Source: Marinomonas spartinae
Lineage (GTDB): Bacteria > Pseudomonadota > Gammaproteobacteria > Pseudomonadales > Marinomonadaceae
Direction of reading: 5' to 3'
Assembly (NCBI RefSeq): GCF_016461715.1
Contig: NZ_JAEMUI010000010.1
Location: 94,409 to 158,408, forward strand
DNA: 64,000 nucleotides
Shown: positions 39,318-48,441 of the stretch, piece by piece
Layout: every line of letters starts with the position of its first letter
How positions within the stretch are numbered: position 1 is the stretch's first letter
The notes under the pieces: model-generated
Database searches by the model: none
What the model was told of the DNA's origin: nothing
The model's input: the letters and a program-made list of their open reading frames with translations, nothing else
Made by a program: the position numbers and the translations under genes

Positions 39318-40754
39318 ATGACCACCTCTAATTTATCCGCTTTATCATCTTCCCTTTCAGATTCGAAGGGTTCTCATTCGAGTGATGCAGACTTAGTGAG
39401 TAACCCTTGCTCCTTACTGAGTGAAGAAGATTGGCTTTGTCTGAGTTTTCTTACTGGCATTGGTCCGTCTCGTCTCTCTCGTTTATATACCTACCTAGAG
39501 CACTTAGTGACAGATACGTCTGAGTTGCCTGAGTCAACTCACTCGCCCGTTTCAGGTGATCTATTTGAAAGTGATTTACCAACTGAGGCTGAGCTGCCCA
39601 AACAAGACTCTAATCATCCGATTACCTATGAGTTATTGCGCTCGTTAAAGTGGCCAGAAATAACCGTACGTGAAGCTATGTCCTATCTAGAGTATGGGCA
39701 GTTGACAGAGGAACAAAGTCAAAAACGTGAGATAAGTTTAGACTGGCTAGAGAAAGCTGATCATCATATGCTTTTTCAGCATCATCCAGCTTACCCTGAT
39801 GCATTAAAACAGATATCGGTGGCACCGACTTTTTTGTATGTGGAAGGTTCATTAGAAGTTTTGTCTGAGCCAAAAGTTGGCATTGTTGGAGCGCGTCATT
39901 GTACCGGCTATGGTCGAGAAGCGACTTTGCAAATTGCTGAACAACTGGCGAAACGTGGTGTTTGTGTGGTCAGTGGAGGGGCTCGTGGCATTGATACAGC
40001 TGCCCATCAAGGGGCGCTTAATGCTAGAGCGACGCCGACCATAGCGGTAATGGGAACCGGGTTACTTCACCGCTATCCTAAGCAAAATGCCAAACTGTTT
40101 GAGTCGATTTTAACCCAAGGCGGTGCGTTATTGAGTGAATACCCTTTAATGACAGACGTCCGCGCGCACCTCTTCCCGCCTAGAAACCGTATTATTAGTG
40201 GGTTGAGTTCCGGTGTTTTAGTGGCGGAGGCCTCACCTAAAAGTGGTTCATTGATCAGTGCAAATTACGCCATGCAACAAAATAGAGAAGTCTTTGCTTT
40301 ACCTGGTCGTGTGGTGGACGCCCAGTCGGAAGGTTGTCATCAGCTTATTCGTCAAGGGGCGATTTTGATTCGAAATGTTAATGACATTTTTACTGAGTGC
40401 CCTGCACTGCAGCAAATTGCCTCTGAAGGAAAGCTGCAGAATGTTTCACATGGAACATTGGCCAAAAAATCAGATTCTTATAGCAAAGCCAAAGTCGCTG
40501 ATCTAGCTGACCTTAATGTGGATCAAAACAAACTTGGTAGTGATATGAAACGTTCATTAACCTCCTTGCCTGAACTTCTTTCAAAGGAAGCAAAAAAGGT
40601 TGCGACAATATTAGAAGAAGACACTCAAGCTTTGGATTTTGATGCGCTGATTCGTCACTCTCAGTTGACAGCACAAGCTCTCATGCAAGCCTTGATGGAG
40701 TTAGAGTTAAGTACCTGCATTGTAAATTATAATGGCAGGTACGAACGCTGTTAG
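39318..40754 (+). CDS. dprA: DNA processing protein DprA (Smf)
   Basis: A 478-residue protein that protects incoming single-stranded DNA and loads RecA during transformation. The Rossmann core is clear: VGIVGARHCTGYGREATLQIA, VVSGGARGIDTAAHQGAL, PPRNRIISGLSSG and SGSLISANYAMQQNREVFALPG. A DprA winged-helix domain is at the C-terminus (LIRHSQLTAQALMQALMELE). ATG 39318 has AAGGAT nine bases upstream. It is about 100 residues longer than usual, with a Ser/Thr/Glu-rich insert at about residues 55-130. Confidence 0.92.
   Translation: MTTSNLSALSSSLSDSKGSHSSDADLVSNPCSLLSEEDWLCLSFLTGIGPSRLSRLYTYLEHLVTDTSELPESTHSPVSGDLFESDLPTEAELPKQDSNHPITYELLRSLKWPEITVREAMSYLEYGQLTEEQSQKREISLDWLEKADHHMLFQHHPAYPDALKQISVAPTFLYVEGSLEVLSEPKVGIVGARHCTGYGREATLQIAEQLAKRGVCVVSGGARGIDTAAHQGALNARATPTIAVMGTGLLHRYPKQNAKLFESILTQGGALLSEYPLMTDVRAHLFPPRNRIISGLSSGVLVAEASPKSGSLISANYAMQQNREVFALPGRVVDAQSEGCHQLIRQGAILIRNVNDIFTECPALQQIASEGKLQNVSHGTLAKKSDSYSKAKVADLADLNVDQNKLGSDMKRSLTSLPELLSKEAKKVATILEEDTQALDFDALIRHSQLTAQALMQALMELELSTCIVNYNGRYERC
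40442..40457. other. Degenerate parS-like sequence inside dprA
   Basis: TGTTTCACATGGAACA shares TGTTTCAC and GGAACA half-sites with the parS consensus but has CA in place of the central CG. The same 15-base core occurs at 35827. Confidence 0.35.
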
Positions 40755-40756
40755 GC

Positions 40757-40855
40757 GTGTTAGTTTTAGTTATTGTAGGCGTTGGAATTATTGTGGGACG
40801 TCAGGAAGATAGAAGTGCACCGAGAGAAAAACGTACCAGGAGAAAAGTGCACTAG
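40757..40855 (+). CDS. Possible 32-residue small membrane protein
   Basis: A GTG two bases after the dprA stop opens a frame encoding a hydrophobic segment (MLVLVIVGVGIIVG) followed by a strongly basic tail (REKRTRRKVH). This is the shape of a single-span small membrane protein. It has no ribosome site of its own but could be coupled to dprA. Its last bases overlap the convergent hslR stop. Could be chance. Confidence 0.3.
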   Translation: MLVLVIVGVGIIVGRQEDRSAPREKRTRRKVH

Positions 40856-41271
40856 CCTTGATCGCTGAAAATGTCTTTTTTCAATTGCCTAATATCACGT
40901 CGCTCTTTCTTGTTTGGTTTATGGTCTGACATGATTCGACCACCGAAAGATTTGTTTTGAATCGCACGCTTTTCTCTTTTTTCAATGGACTCAGGTGTTT
41001 CTTCATAAAGCATTTGTGCCTCTGGAGCCCCGCGACGTTGCTCACTGATGGCAAGCACTTTGACGACCTTTTCATCCCAGCCTAAGCGCAAGCCAATTAA
41101 CGCCCCTACTTCCACGTTACGACTTGCTTTGCCTTTGGCACCGTTATATGTCACCTTGCCGCCATCGATGGCATCCTTGCAAAGTGATCGGGTTTTATAA
41201 AAACGCGCGGCCCAAAGCCATTTATCCAATCTAACTGCTTGTGGTGTTGACTGCTTTTCTGCTTTACTCAT
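40852..41271 (-). CDS. hslR: Ribosome-associated heat shock protein Hsp15
   Basis: A 139-residue S4-domain RNA-binding protein that recycles stalled 50S subunits carrying nascent chains. VRLDKWLWAARFYKTRSLCKDAIDGGKVTYNG is the S4 domain (cited in shortened form), and the basic C-terminus (KPNKKERRDIRQLKKD) is typical. The start at 41271 (MSKAEKQ) is set by homology; the frame stays open upstream to 41496. It is divergent from cysQ. Confidence 0.92.
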   Translation of the reverse strand: MSKAEKQSTPQAVRLDKWLWAARFYKTRSLCKDAIDGGKVTYNGAKGKASRNVEVGALIGLRLGWDEKVVKVLAISEQRRGAPEAQMLYEETPESIEKREKRAIQNKSFGGRIMSDHKPNKKERRDIRQLKKDIFSDQG

Positions 41272-41316
41272 ATGAGACAATATCGATCCAGTTTGTAGTT
41301 TATGTTTGAGGCTGTT

Positions 41317-42171
41317 ATGCAGGATGTAAATCATCACCCTTTTTTCCAAGCTCTGCAAAAAATAATACACGATGCCGCCGATGTGATCATGCAAATTTAT
41401 CAACGGGCGGATCTTGGTGTAGAGCAAAAATCCGACGACAGCCCTGTTACCGCAGCGGATCTTGCTGCGCACAATGTCATACTTGCCGGTTTGCAAACAT
41501 TGACGCCAGCGATCCCTGTGCTGTCTGAAGAAGGAGTCGTTCCCTACTCTGAGCGCTCTAAATGGTCCTCTCTATGGATCGTTGATCCGTTAGACGGCAC
41601 CAAAGAATTCATCAAGCGTAATGGTGAATTCAGCATTAATATCGCGTTGGTTAAAAATGGACAGCCGATCATCGGTATGGTGTATCTACCGACGACTTCC
41701 GAAGGCTACTTTGGGGTGACGCAATCGTACCAAGGCTTGCCCATCGGGGCGGTAAAATGGCATGGTAAGGACTTTGAAAGCATTAAAATGCGAGAGCCAC
41801 GGGATCCAATCGTTGTAATGACCAGTCGTAGTCATGGCCCAGCCTTACCAGCCGATTTAAAAGAAACCCTTAAAGGCGCTTATGATCAAGTTCGTGAGCT
41901 CCCTAAAGGTAGCTCGATAAAAGGCTGTCGAATTGCCGAAGGTATTGCTGACCTTCATCTGCGTCGTGGTCCCACTAGCGAATGGGATACAGCAGCACAA
42001 CAAGCTATCATCGAAGCGGCTGGCGGCATGCTGGTGACACCAGAGGGCAAACCCTTTCGCTATAACCAAAGAGAAACTCTCCTTAATGGGCATTTCTTCG
42101 TCTCAGGTAGTGAGCTTGCTCCTCATGTATTGGATTGGTATCAGCTCCATGATAAAGACGAAGAAGACTAA
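41317..42171 (+). CDS. cysQ: 3'(2'),5'-bisphosphate nucleotidase CysQ
   Basis: A 284-residue Mg-dependent phosphatase that removes PAP made during sulfate assimilation. The inositol monophosphatase family motifs are present: DDSPVTAADLAAH, SEEG, WIVDPLDGTKEFIKRNGEF and the C-terminal SEWDTAAQQAIIEAAGG. ATG 41317 has GAGG six bases upstream; an ATG at 41302 is an alternative. It stands alone, divergent from hslR. Confidence 0.93.
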   Translation: MQDVNHHPFFQALQKIIHDAADVIMQIYQRADLGVEQKSDDSPVTAADLAAHNVILAGLQTLTPAIPVLSEEGVVPYSERSKWSSLWIVDPLDGTKEFIKRNGEFSINIALVKNGQPIIGMVYLPTTSEGYFGVTQSYQGLPIGAVKWHGKDFESIKMREPRDPIVVMTSRSHGPALPADLKETLKGAYDQVRELPKGSSIKGCRIAEGIADLHLRRGPTSEWDTAAQQAIIEAAGGMLVTPEGKPFRYNQRETLLNGHFFVSGSELAPHVLDWYQLHDKDEED

Positions 42172-42239
42172 TGGACGTTGCCTTGCCCACTCAATACCCT
42201 CAAAGCTTGTTGATTAAATAGACTCTTTATTCGAGTTTT

Positions 42240-42269
42240 TCAGGATAAGTAAGTGTTTACTTATCCTGA
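42240..42269. terminator. Long hairpin downstream of cysQ
   Basis: TCAGGATAAGTAA and TTACTTATCCTGA form a perfect 13-base stem with a four-base loop. It lacks a good T-run but probably ends the cysQ transcript. Confidence 0.5.
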
Positions 42270-42369
42270 ACGCATTTGAGTGAACCCTAGATAGATCAAT
42301 GACCCACTATTTCGGACGAGCTTTAGCCAGAAGAATCAATTGTGCTCTCCTGGCTTTGGCTTATCTCAT

Positions 42370-42385
42370 TGTTTCACGTGAAATA
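42370..42385. other. parS-like site 3
   Basis: TGTTTCACGTGAAATA matches 14 of 16 bases of parS. It is intergenic between cysQ and the convergent glucosidase operon, about 28 kb from oriC. Confidence 0.55.
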
Positions 42386-42395
42386 TTTTTGAGTT

Positions 42396-42424
42396 GAAAA
42401 AGCCCTGGTACAAACATAGGGGCT
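42396..42424 (-). terminator. Terminator of the glucosidase/ABC operon
   Basis: On the minus strand AGCCCC, an intervening loop and GGGCTTTTT form a small hairpin with a T-run, four bases after the glucosidase stop. Confidence 0.6.
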
Positions 42425-42427
42425 ATT

Positions 42428-44020
42428 TTACCTTGATAGAAAAATAAAACCGTTTGCCTCCAATACCACCTGTTGTTCTTCTATATTAGCGTTACCAAAC
42501 TTAATACACTGACTAAATTCAGTGGTATTTTGATAGGTGGCAAATGTATTACTTAGGTTAAAGATACATAAGATGGTGTCACCCCGAACATATGCTAACA
42601 ACGAGTCATCATCCTTGATAAACTGAGTCTTACCATTGCGCAGCGCTGGGATTTTTTTGCGAAATGCAAGCATGTCACGATAAAAATTGAGTACGGAGAA
42701 TGGATCATTTTGTTGATCCGCAACATTTAATTGTCGCTGAGCGTCTTTGACGGGAAGCCATGGGGGGGAAGAGGAGAAGTCCGAGAACTCTGAGCTATCC
42801 CAGTTCATAGGGGTTCGACAACCGTCTCTTCCTTTGTCTTCAGGCCAAAACTCAATGCCTTGCGGGTCAACCAGTTCGTCATAGTTTAGATCTGCTTCCT
42901 GTTGGCCAAGCTCTTCACCTTGATACAAGCAGACAGAGCCTTCTAAACTGAGTAACAAGGCACAAGCCTGTTTAGCTAAAGCGGTTGGATCTTCAGTGTG
43001 TTTTTTCCAGCGACTAATATGTCGAACCACATCGTGATTAGAAAAGGCCCAACAAGGCCACCCATTTGGGGCGAGTCGGAAAAATTCGGTTACTTGTTTT
43101 GAAAAATGTTTAGGCGAAAATGAAGGGCTTAACATTTCAAATGAGTATGCCATGTGTAATCGTTGGTCTGTGGTATATTCCCCCATCATCTCTATCGGAT
43201 GGTGGCTTTCACCGATCTCTCCAACGGATGTCGTTGCTTCATATTCATCGAGTAACGCTCTAAACTTTTTAAGAAAAACCAAGTTTTCGGGTTGGTTTTT
43301 TGAAAACAAATGGTACTGCATGTTGTAAGGATTCCAATCCGTTACAGACTTTTGACGAAAGTCTGCAGCATTATCCCGCAGTAATTTATCATGAAAATAA
43401 TAATTCACCGTATCGAGACGAAAACCATCCACGCTCCGCTCTAACCAAAATCTTACAGTACTGAGAATCCATTCTTGGACATCAGGGTTATGGAAATTGA
43501 GATCCGGTTGTTGGCGTAAGAAATTATGAAAATAGTATTGTTTACGACGTGTGTCCCATTGCCAGCCGCTACCGCCAAAAATAGACAACCAATTATTTGG
43601 TGGTGAACCATCAGGTTTGGCGTCCGCCCAAACATACCAGTCTGCTTTATCATTGGTTTGATCTTGGCGGCTTTCCAAGAAATGAGGGTGTTGATCACTG
43701 GTGTGTGAGAGAACTTGATCTATGATAACTTTAAGACCCAAGCGGTGGGCCTTGGCAATCATTTCATCAAAATCTGCGAGTGTTCCAAAAGACGGATCTA
43801 TATCCGTATAATTTGAAACGTCGTAACCCATGTCTTTCATTGGTGATGTAAAGAATGGCGATAGCCAAATAGCATCAACACCCAAGTCCGCTATATGATC
43901 CAAGCGGCTTGTAATGCCTGGGATATCGCCTATACCGTCACCATTACTATCCATAAAAGAGCGCGGATAAATTTGATAGGTAACACTGCCACGCCACCAT
44001 TCTTGTTCAGTTAAATTCAT
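42428..44020 (-). CDS. GH13 alpha-glucosidase
   Basis: A 530-residue (alpha/beta)8 glucosidase of the oligo-1,6-glucosidase/AglA type. Nucleophile is Asp203 (DGFRLDTVNYY), acid/base Glu268 (VGEIGE) and the third acid in SNHDVVRH. The N-terminal YQIYPRSFMDSNGDGIGDI is characteristic. ATG 44020 follows the ATPase stop by one base. No signal peptide, so it acts on sugar imported by the adjacent ABC system, such as trehalose, sucrose, isomaltose or palatinose. Exact linkage is not predictable. Confidence 0.92.
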   Translation of the reverse strand: MNLTEQEWWRGSVTYQIYPRSFMDSNGDGIGDIPGITSRLDHIADLGVDAIWLSPFFTSPMKDMGYDVSNYTDIDPSFGTLADFDEMIAKAHRLGLKVIIDQVLSHTSDQHPHFLESRQDQTNDKADWYVWADAKPDGSPPNNWLSIFGGSGWQWDTRRKQYYFHNFLRQQPDLNFHNPDVQEWILSTVRFWLERSVDGFRLDTVNYYFHDKLLRDNAADFRQKSVTDWNPYNMQYHLFSKNQPENLVFLKKFRALLDEYEATTSVGEIGESHHPIEMMGEYTTDQRLHMAYSFEMLSPSFSPKHFSKQVTEFFRLAPNGWPCWAFSNHDVVRHISRWKKHTEDPTALAKQACALLLSLEGSVCLYQGEELGQQEADLNYDELVDPQGIEFWPEDKGRDGCRTPMNWDSSEFSDFSSSPPWLPVKDAQRQLNVADQQNDPFSVLNFYRDMLAFRKKIPALRNGKTQFIKDDDSLLAYVRGDTILCIFNLSNTFATYQNTTEFSQCIKFGNANIEEQQVVLEANGFIFLSR

Positions 44021-44021
44021 T

Positions 44022-45050
44022 TTAAATAGCCTCTTGGTAAGATTTTGAAGGGTTTGGTAAGCCATTATTGTCAAATCGATGGAGATGTTTTTCTAACGGG
44101 CGAACACTTAGGCGAGTCCCCAATTTAATGCGTTCTTGTCCATCCAGACGTACAACTAAATGATCACTTGTACCTAAATCTATGAATACAAAAAAATCTG
44201 AGCCTAGGTTCTCTGTATGCATGACCTCCCCGCTCCATATCCCATTATGCTGATCGACAACAAGATGCTCGGGGCGAATGCCGAGGGTGTGGCAATGGTG
44301 TTGTTCTGCGATGTTACCAGTGAGGAAGTTCATCTTTGGTGAACCAATAAAGCTGGCAACAAAAAGAGATTTAGGTTGATTGTAGAGTTCTTCTGGTGTA
44401 CCGACTTGCTCAATGTTGCCGTCTCTGAGAACACAAATACGATCCGCTAATGTCATGGCTTCCACCTGATCATGGGTAACGTAAATCATGGTTGTGTCTT
44501 TCATTTTGTGATGTAGCTTAGCTATTTCTAGTCGCGTATCTACTCGCAATGATGCATCTAGGTTAGATAAAGGTTCGTCAAAGAGAAAAACCCTTGGGTC
44601 ACGGACAATCGCACGTCCAATCGCAACGCGTTGACGCTGTCCGCCTGATAACTGCTTTGGCAAACGATCTAGTAAATGCTCTATTTGCAACATCTTCGCT
44701 GCTTCAAGCACTCTATTTTTCATTTCTTGAGGTGACGTATTGGCGAGTTTTAATCCAAACGCCATATTTTTGTACACAGACATGTGTGGATATAGAGCAT
44801 AGGATTGGAAAACCATGGCGATGCCTCGTTCTGATGGCACCTTGTGATTCATGGATACGCTATCAAATAGTAGCTCTCCAGATGTAATGTCTTCTAATCC
44901 ACAAATAAGACGTAATAATGTTGATTTGCCGCAACCGGAAGGGCCGACAAAAACCATAAATTCACCTGCGTTGATGGTGAGGTCGACACCTCGGATAACG
45001 TCTGTACTGCCAAAGGTTTTTCTTAGATTTTTAAGTTCAATTTTAGCCAT
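44022..45050 (-). CDS. Sugar ABC transporter ATP-binding protein (MalK/UgpC/ThuK-like)
   Basis: A 342-residue ATPase with Walker A GPSGCGKST, Q-loop, signature LSGGQRQRVAIGRA, Walker B VFLFDEP and switch His in YVTHDQVEAMT. The C-terminal TOBE-type domain (LGIRPEHLVVD) is typical of the CUT1 sugar group. It lies 12 bases after the second permease and one base before the glucosidase in the same operon. Confidence 0.95.
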   Translation of the reverse strand: MAKIELKNLRKTFGSTDVIRGVDLTINAGEFMVFVGPSGCGKSTLLRLICGLEDITSGELLFDSVSMNHKVPSERGIAMVFQSYALYPHMSVYKNMAFGLKLANTSPQEMKNRVLEAAKMLQIEHLLDRLPKQLSGGQRQRVAIGRAIVRDPRVFLFDEPLSNLDASLRVDTRLEIAKLHHKMKDTTMIYVTHDQVEAMTLADRICVLRDGNIEQVGTPEELYNQPKSLFVASFIGSPKMNFLTGNIAEQHHCHTLGIRPEHLVVDQHNGIWSGEVMHTENLGSDFFVFIDLGTSDHLVVRLDGQERIKLGTRLSVRPLEKHLHRFDNNGLPNPSKSYQEAI

Positions 45051-45062
45051 AATGAAGACTCC

Positions 45063-45896
45063 TTAGCCTTTCACGCCACCAGCGGTTAGGCCGGAGACAA
45101 TTTTTCGCTGGAAAATCAGCACCAAGACCACCAACGGAACGGTGACCAGTACAGAAGCTGCCATAATGAGCCCCCAAGGTGTTTCGTATTGAGATGAGCC
45201 TGATAACATGGCGATGGCCACGGGGACCGTACGCATGCTCTCTGAGGCGGTGAATGTCAACGCGAATAGAAATTCGTTCCAAGCCCCGATAAACGCCAGC
45301 AACCCTGTGGTGACTAGGGCTGGCCACAGTAAGGGCATAAAAATTTGCGTGATAATGGTCCAAGGTGTGGCACCATCAACAATAGCTGCTTCTTCTATTT
45401 CTACCGGTAAATCTCGCATAAAGGTGGTTAACACCCAAACGGTAAAGGGCAAGGTAAAAATGGTATAGGACAGAATCATGGCCCAAGGTGTGTTGTAGAT
45501 GCCAATAAATCGGATCAGTTCAAATAGACCTGCTAGAACTGCTATTTGCGGAAACATCGAAATGGCTAAGATGCTCATAAGCAATAACCCTCGCCCCCTA
45601 AAGCGTACTCGAGCTAAGGCATATGATGCAGTAACTGCCAGTAGCAACGCGCATGCAACTGTAGTGCTTGCGATGAAGACTGAGTTCAACGTGCTCCTGA
45701 TAAACTCGCCGTTATGCAATATGTCTATGTAGTTACTGAAATTGAACGAAGAGGGAAAGTAGTTCACCTTAAATAGGTCTGTGCCCGTTTTTAGGCTGGT
45801 TAAAATCGCATAGTAAAATGGGAAAACCGAAATAAGGACGATGACCACCACCACAGCATAAAAAGCAGTCTTTTTGAGTAGCATTTTTCTTGTCAT
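45063..45896 (-). CDS. Sugar ABC transporter permease (MalG/ThuG-like)
   Basis: A 277-residue inner-membrane permease with six helices and the EAA loop EEAAIVDGATPWTIITQIFMPLLWP. Its start overlaps the preceding permease stop by four bases. It forms the pore with the MalF-like protein. Confidence 0.93.
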   Translation of the reverse strand: MTRKMLLKKTAFYAVVVVIVLISVFPFYYAILTSLKTGTDLFKVNYFPSSFNFSNYIDILHNGEFIRSTLNSVFIASTTVACALLLAVTASYALARVRFRGRGLLLMSILAISMFPQIAVLAGLFELIRFIGIYNTPWAMILSYTIFTLPFTVWVLTTFMRDLPVEIEEAAIVDGATPWTIITQIFMPLLWPALVTTGLLAFIGAWNEFLFALTFTASESMRTVPVAIAMLSGSSQYETPWGLIMAASVLVTVPLVVLVLIFQRKIVSGLTAGGVKG

Positions 45897-46855
45897 GATT
45901 TGTCTCCACTTAGGTCAATCTTGCCCAGCCAGATATAGAGCACGACAAACAGGGCAATAATGGCAAAGAGTAAGGTGGATTGGGCTGAGCCATAGGCAAA
46001 CTTGTCAAAGTCAATGAGGTTCTCTCGGGAGAGGATTGACATGGTTTTTGTAGCGTTTGAGTTAGGTGTCAGTACATAGACCAAATCAAACATGCGTAAA
46101 GCATCAAGCGTTCGAAATATAACGGCAACCATAAGTGCGGGTTTTACCAAGGGTAAAGTGACTTGGAAGAACACTTTTATAGGATGTATACCGTCTATTT
46201 TGGCTGACTCATACATGTCTCTAGGGATCATTTGTAAGCCTGCGAGGCACAGCAGAGCCATGAAAGGAGTCGTCTTCCAAATATCGACAATGATTACCGA
46301 TAACATAGCGGTATCAAGGTTGGCAGTCCAAGCCATTTTATGGTCAATCAAACCAATGCTTAATAACATGTTATTGATGATGCCGAACTGATCGTTGAAC
46401 ATCCATGCCCATATCTTTGCTGATACAATCGTGGGAATAGCCCATGGTATTAAGATCGCTGCACGTACTAGGCCTCGGCCTTTAAACTCTGCATTTAATA
46501 CTAGGGCGACCATTAGACCGAAAATGGTTTCTAAAGAGACTGAAACCAGTGCAAATTTCACGGTATTCCATACAGCATTCCACCAAGCTGGGTCGGCCAA
46601 GGTTCCTGAATAAATGGTGTGTCCTGACGAAAGGGTTTTCCACGTCAAATAGTTTTTAAAACCAATCCACTCTCCGCCATAAAGGTTGGTCAAAGAAGTA
46701 TTGGTAAATGAAAAATAAATTGAGCGTAGTAATGGCCAAGCTGCAACACAAAACAAGACAATTAGCATGGGAGCAAGGAACCAGAATGCCGCACGTAGCT
46801 TTTGGCGCTGTAAACTGGAGGTTCCTGGGGGGGGTAAGATAGCTTTGTTAAACAT
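45893..46855 (-). CDS. Sugar ABC transporter permease (MalF/ThuF-like)
   Basis: A 320-residue permease with a cytosolic N-terminus and six or more helices. The EAA loop is YESAKIDGIHPIKVFFQVTLPLVKPAL. It is 71 bases after the binding-protein gene in the same operon. Confidence 0.93.
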   Translation of the reverse strand: MFNKAILPPPGTSSLQRQKLRAAFWFLAPMLIVLFCVAAWPLLRSIYFSFTNTSLTNLYGGEWIGFKNYLTWKTLSSGHTIYSGTLADPAWWNAVWNTVKFALVSVSLETIFGLMVALVLNAEFKGRGLVRAAILIPWAIPTIVSAKIWAWMFNDQFGIINNMLLSIGLIDHKMAWTANLDTAMLSVIIVDIWKTTPFMALLCLAGLQMIPRDMYESAKIDGIHPIKVFFQVTLPLVKPALMVAVIFRTLDALRMFDLVYVLTPNSNATKTMSILSRENLIDFDKFAYGSAQSTLLFAIIALFVVLYIWLGKIDLSGDKS

Positions 46856-46926
46856 ACAAGGGCTTCCTATGTCGAAAGGAAGGGATCAAACGATGATAAG
46901 TCTTTGAGTCCCGTCAATAGTCCGAA

Positions 46927-48204
46927 TTACCAGTGATTGCCTTTTAATGTTTGAAGTTCGTATTCGAGTAATTCGAGGTTGTCTTTTGCTGATCCACTGC
47001 CCGCAAGTGTGTCGTGAACGGCGGAGAAAAACTTAGAGGAGACCTCGTTGTATTTAATTTTTGTGGGCGCGGAAGGACGGGGAACGGCGTGTAAAAACAC
47101 GTTTTTCCATTGGGCAATAAAAGGTTCCTGTTGGTTTATGTCTTGATCATCATAAAGGGAAATAATGGTTGGTAAATTCGATGAATGGAGAGCTCGATAC
47201 TTTTGTACTTCTTTCGAAGCGAGAAATTTCACCAATGAAATGGCGGCCTCTTTATGTTTAGAGTATTTCGAAACAGCCAGATTCCATCCACCTAGTGTTG
47301 CTGCTGACTTATTGTTTCCCCCACCGCTTGGCAAAGGCGCAATTCCAAATTTATTTTTAATAGCACTGTCATCCCCGTTACCTAGAGCATAGGCATAAGG
47401 CCAATTGCGCATAAAAACGGCATTACCTGTTTGCCAGACGCCTCGAGATTCCTCTTCTTTATAAGCTAAAACACCTTCTGGAGAAATATTACCTATCCAA
47501 GATTTTGCCATGTTAAGAGCGGCTACTGCTTTTGGATTATTGATTGAAATCGTACCGTCCGCTTCCACTATCTGACCGCCACCATATGATTTAATCCATT
47601 CTAACGCATTGCAAGTCAAGCCTTCATAAGCGCTACCTTGCCACACAAATCCCCACATATCAGGGTGGCCTGTCTCACGCTCCTTGGTTTGTATGTATTT
47701 GGCCGTCGCAGTGAGTTCTTGCCAGGTTTTTGGTACTGCTTTATGGTATTTTTCGAGAAGATCTTTACGATAATAAAGGGCGGGAGCGTCAGTAAAGATA
47801 GGAAGAGCGACCAGTCGCCCATTAGTTGTTTGTGATGCAATGATCGAAGGAAAGTTCTGCGCGACAATATCTTTTGTATAAGGTGTTAGATCAACGAAGT
47901 TATCGGCCAGTTGCGGGGCCCAAGTCACATCCGTTTGATACACATCAATATCTGGGTTCCCTGCTGCTAACCATAGGCGATATTGGCTAAATTGGTCTGT
48001 CGTCGACGATGGCATCGGCAGGACGGCCAGTGTATTTCCCGTGCGTTGCTCCCACGGTTTTACGAGTTTTTTCAGTACCTCAATATCTTTACCAACGGCC
48101 CCAGACGCTAGCACGACTTTAGCTGCGTGTGCGCTACCGGTAGTCGATGCCATTATCGAAAGGCATAGCAAAGACGAGTTTATTAACTGCCACGCTTTTT
48201 TCAT
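46927..48204 (-). CDS. Sugar ABC transporter substrate-binding protein (ThuE-like)
   Basis: A 425-residue periplasmic binding protein of SBP family 1. The signal peptide ends near GSAHA-A (about residue 28). PDIDVYQTDVTWAPQLADNFVDLTPY and GGWNLAVSKYSKHKEAAISLVKFL are typical of the trehalose/maltose (ThuE/AglE) branch. It is the first gene of the leftward sugar operon, and two LacI-type operators lie 54-96 bases upstream of it. Confidence 0.92.
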   Translation of the reverse strand: MKKAWQLINSSLLCLSIMASTTGSAHAAKVVLASGAVGKDIEVLKKLVKPWEQRTGNTLAVLPMPSSTTDQFSQYRLWLAAGNPDIDVYQTDVTWAPQLADNFVDLTPYTKDIVAQNFPSIIASQTTNGRLVALPIFTDAPALYYRKDLLEKYHKAVPKTWQELTATAKYIQTKERETGHPDMWGFVWQGSAYEGLTCNALEWIKSYGGGQIVEADGTISINNPKAVAALNMAKSWIGNISPEGVLAYKEEESRGVWQTGNAVFMRNWPYAYALGNGDDSAIKNKFGIAPLPSGGGNNKSAATLGGWNLAVSKYSKHKEAAISLVKFLASKEVQKYRALHSSNLPTIISLYDDQDINQQEPFIAQWKNVFLHAVPRPSAPTKIKYNEVSSKFFSAVHDTLAGSGSAKDNLELLEYELQTLKGNHW

Positions 48205-48257
48205 GGTTATACTCCTATTTTAATTTTTGTTTTTCGAGTTTTATACTAAAACAGAAC

Positions 48258-48300
48258 GTAAACGTTTACTCTTTTTTTAAAACTAAAGTAAACGTTTACT
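48258..48300. promoter_or_regulatory. Two LacI-type operators upstream of the sugar operon
   Basis: GTAAACGTTTAC (48258-48269) and AGTAAACGTTTACT (48287-48300) are palindromes with centres 30 bases apart. The same sequence precedes thuA. They lie between the binding-protein gene and the divergent LacI gene and probably control both. Confidence 0.85.
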
Positions 48301-48441
48301 CTAGTCAACAAAATATCCGTTTTTTTAATTTTTTTAAGCCAGTGCGTTTGAAAGAAGCGTATTTTGCTCTAGTCGCTTGCGGGATGGATTTGCGATATTC
48401 TTATCGACATTTTTAAATCATTCAGAAGAGGCCCAATTCGC

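Noticed and set aside
39121..39321. 66-codon open frame upstream of dprA
   Set aside because: GTG start without a ribosome site; no recognisable LysM or other domain.
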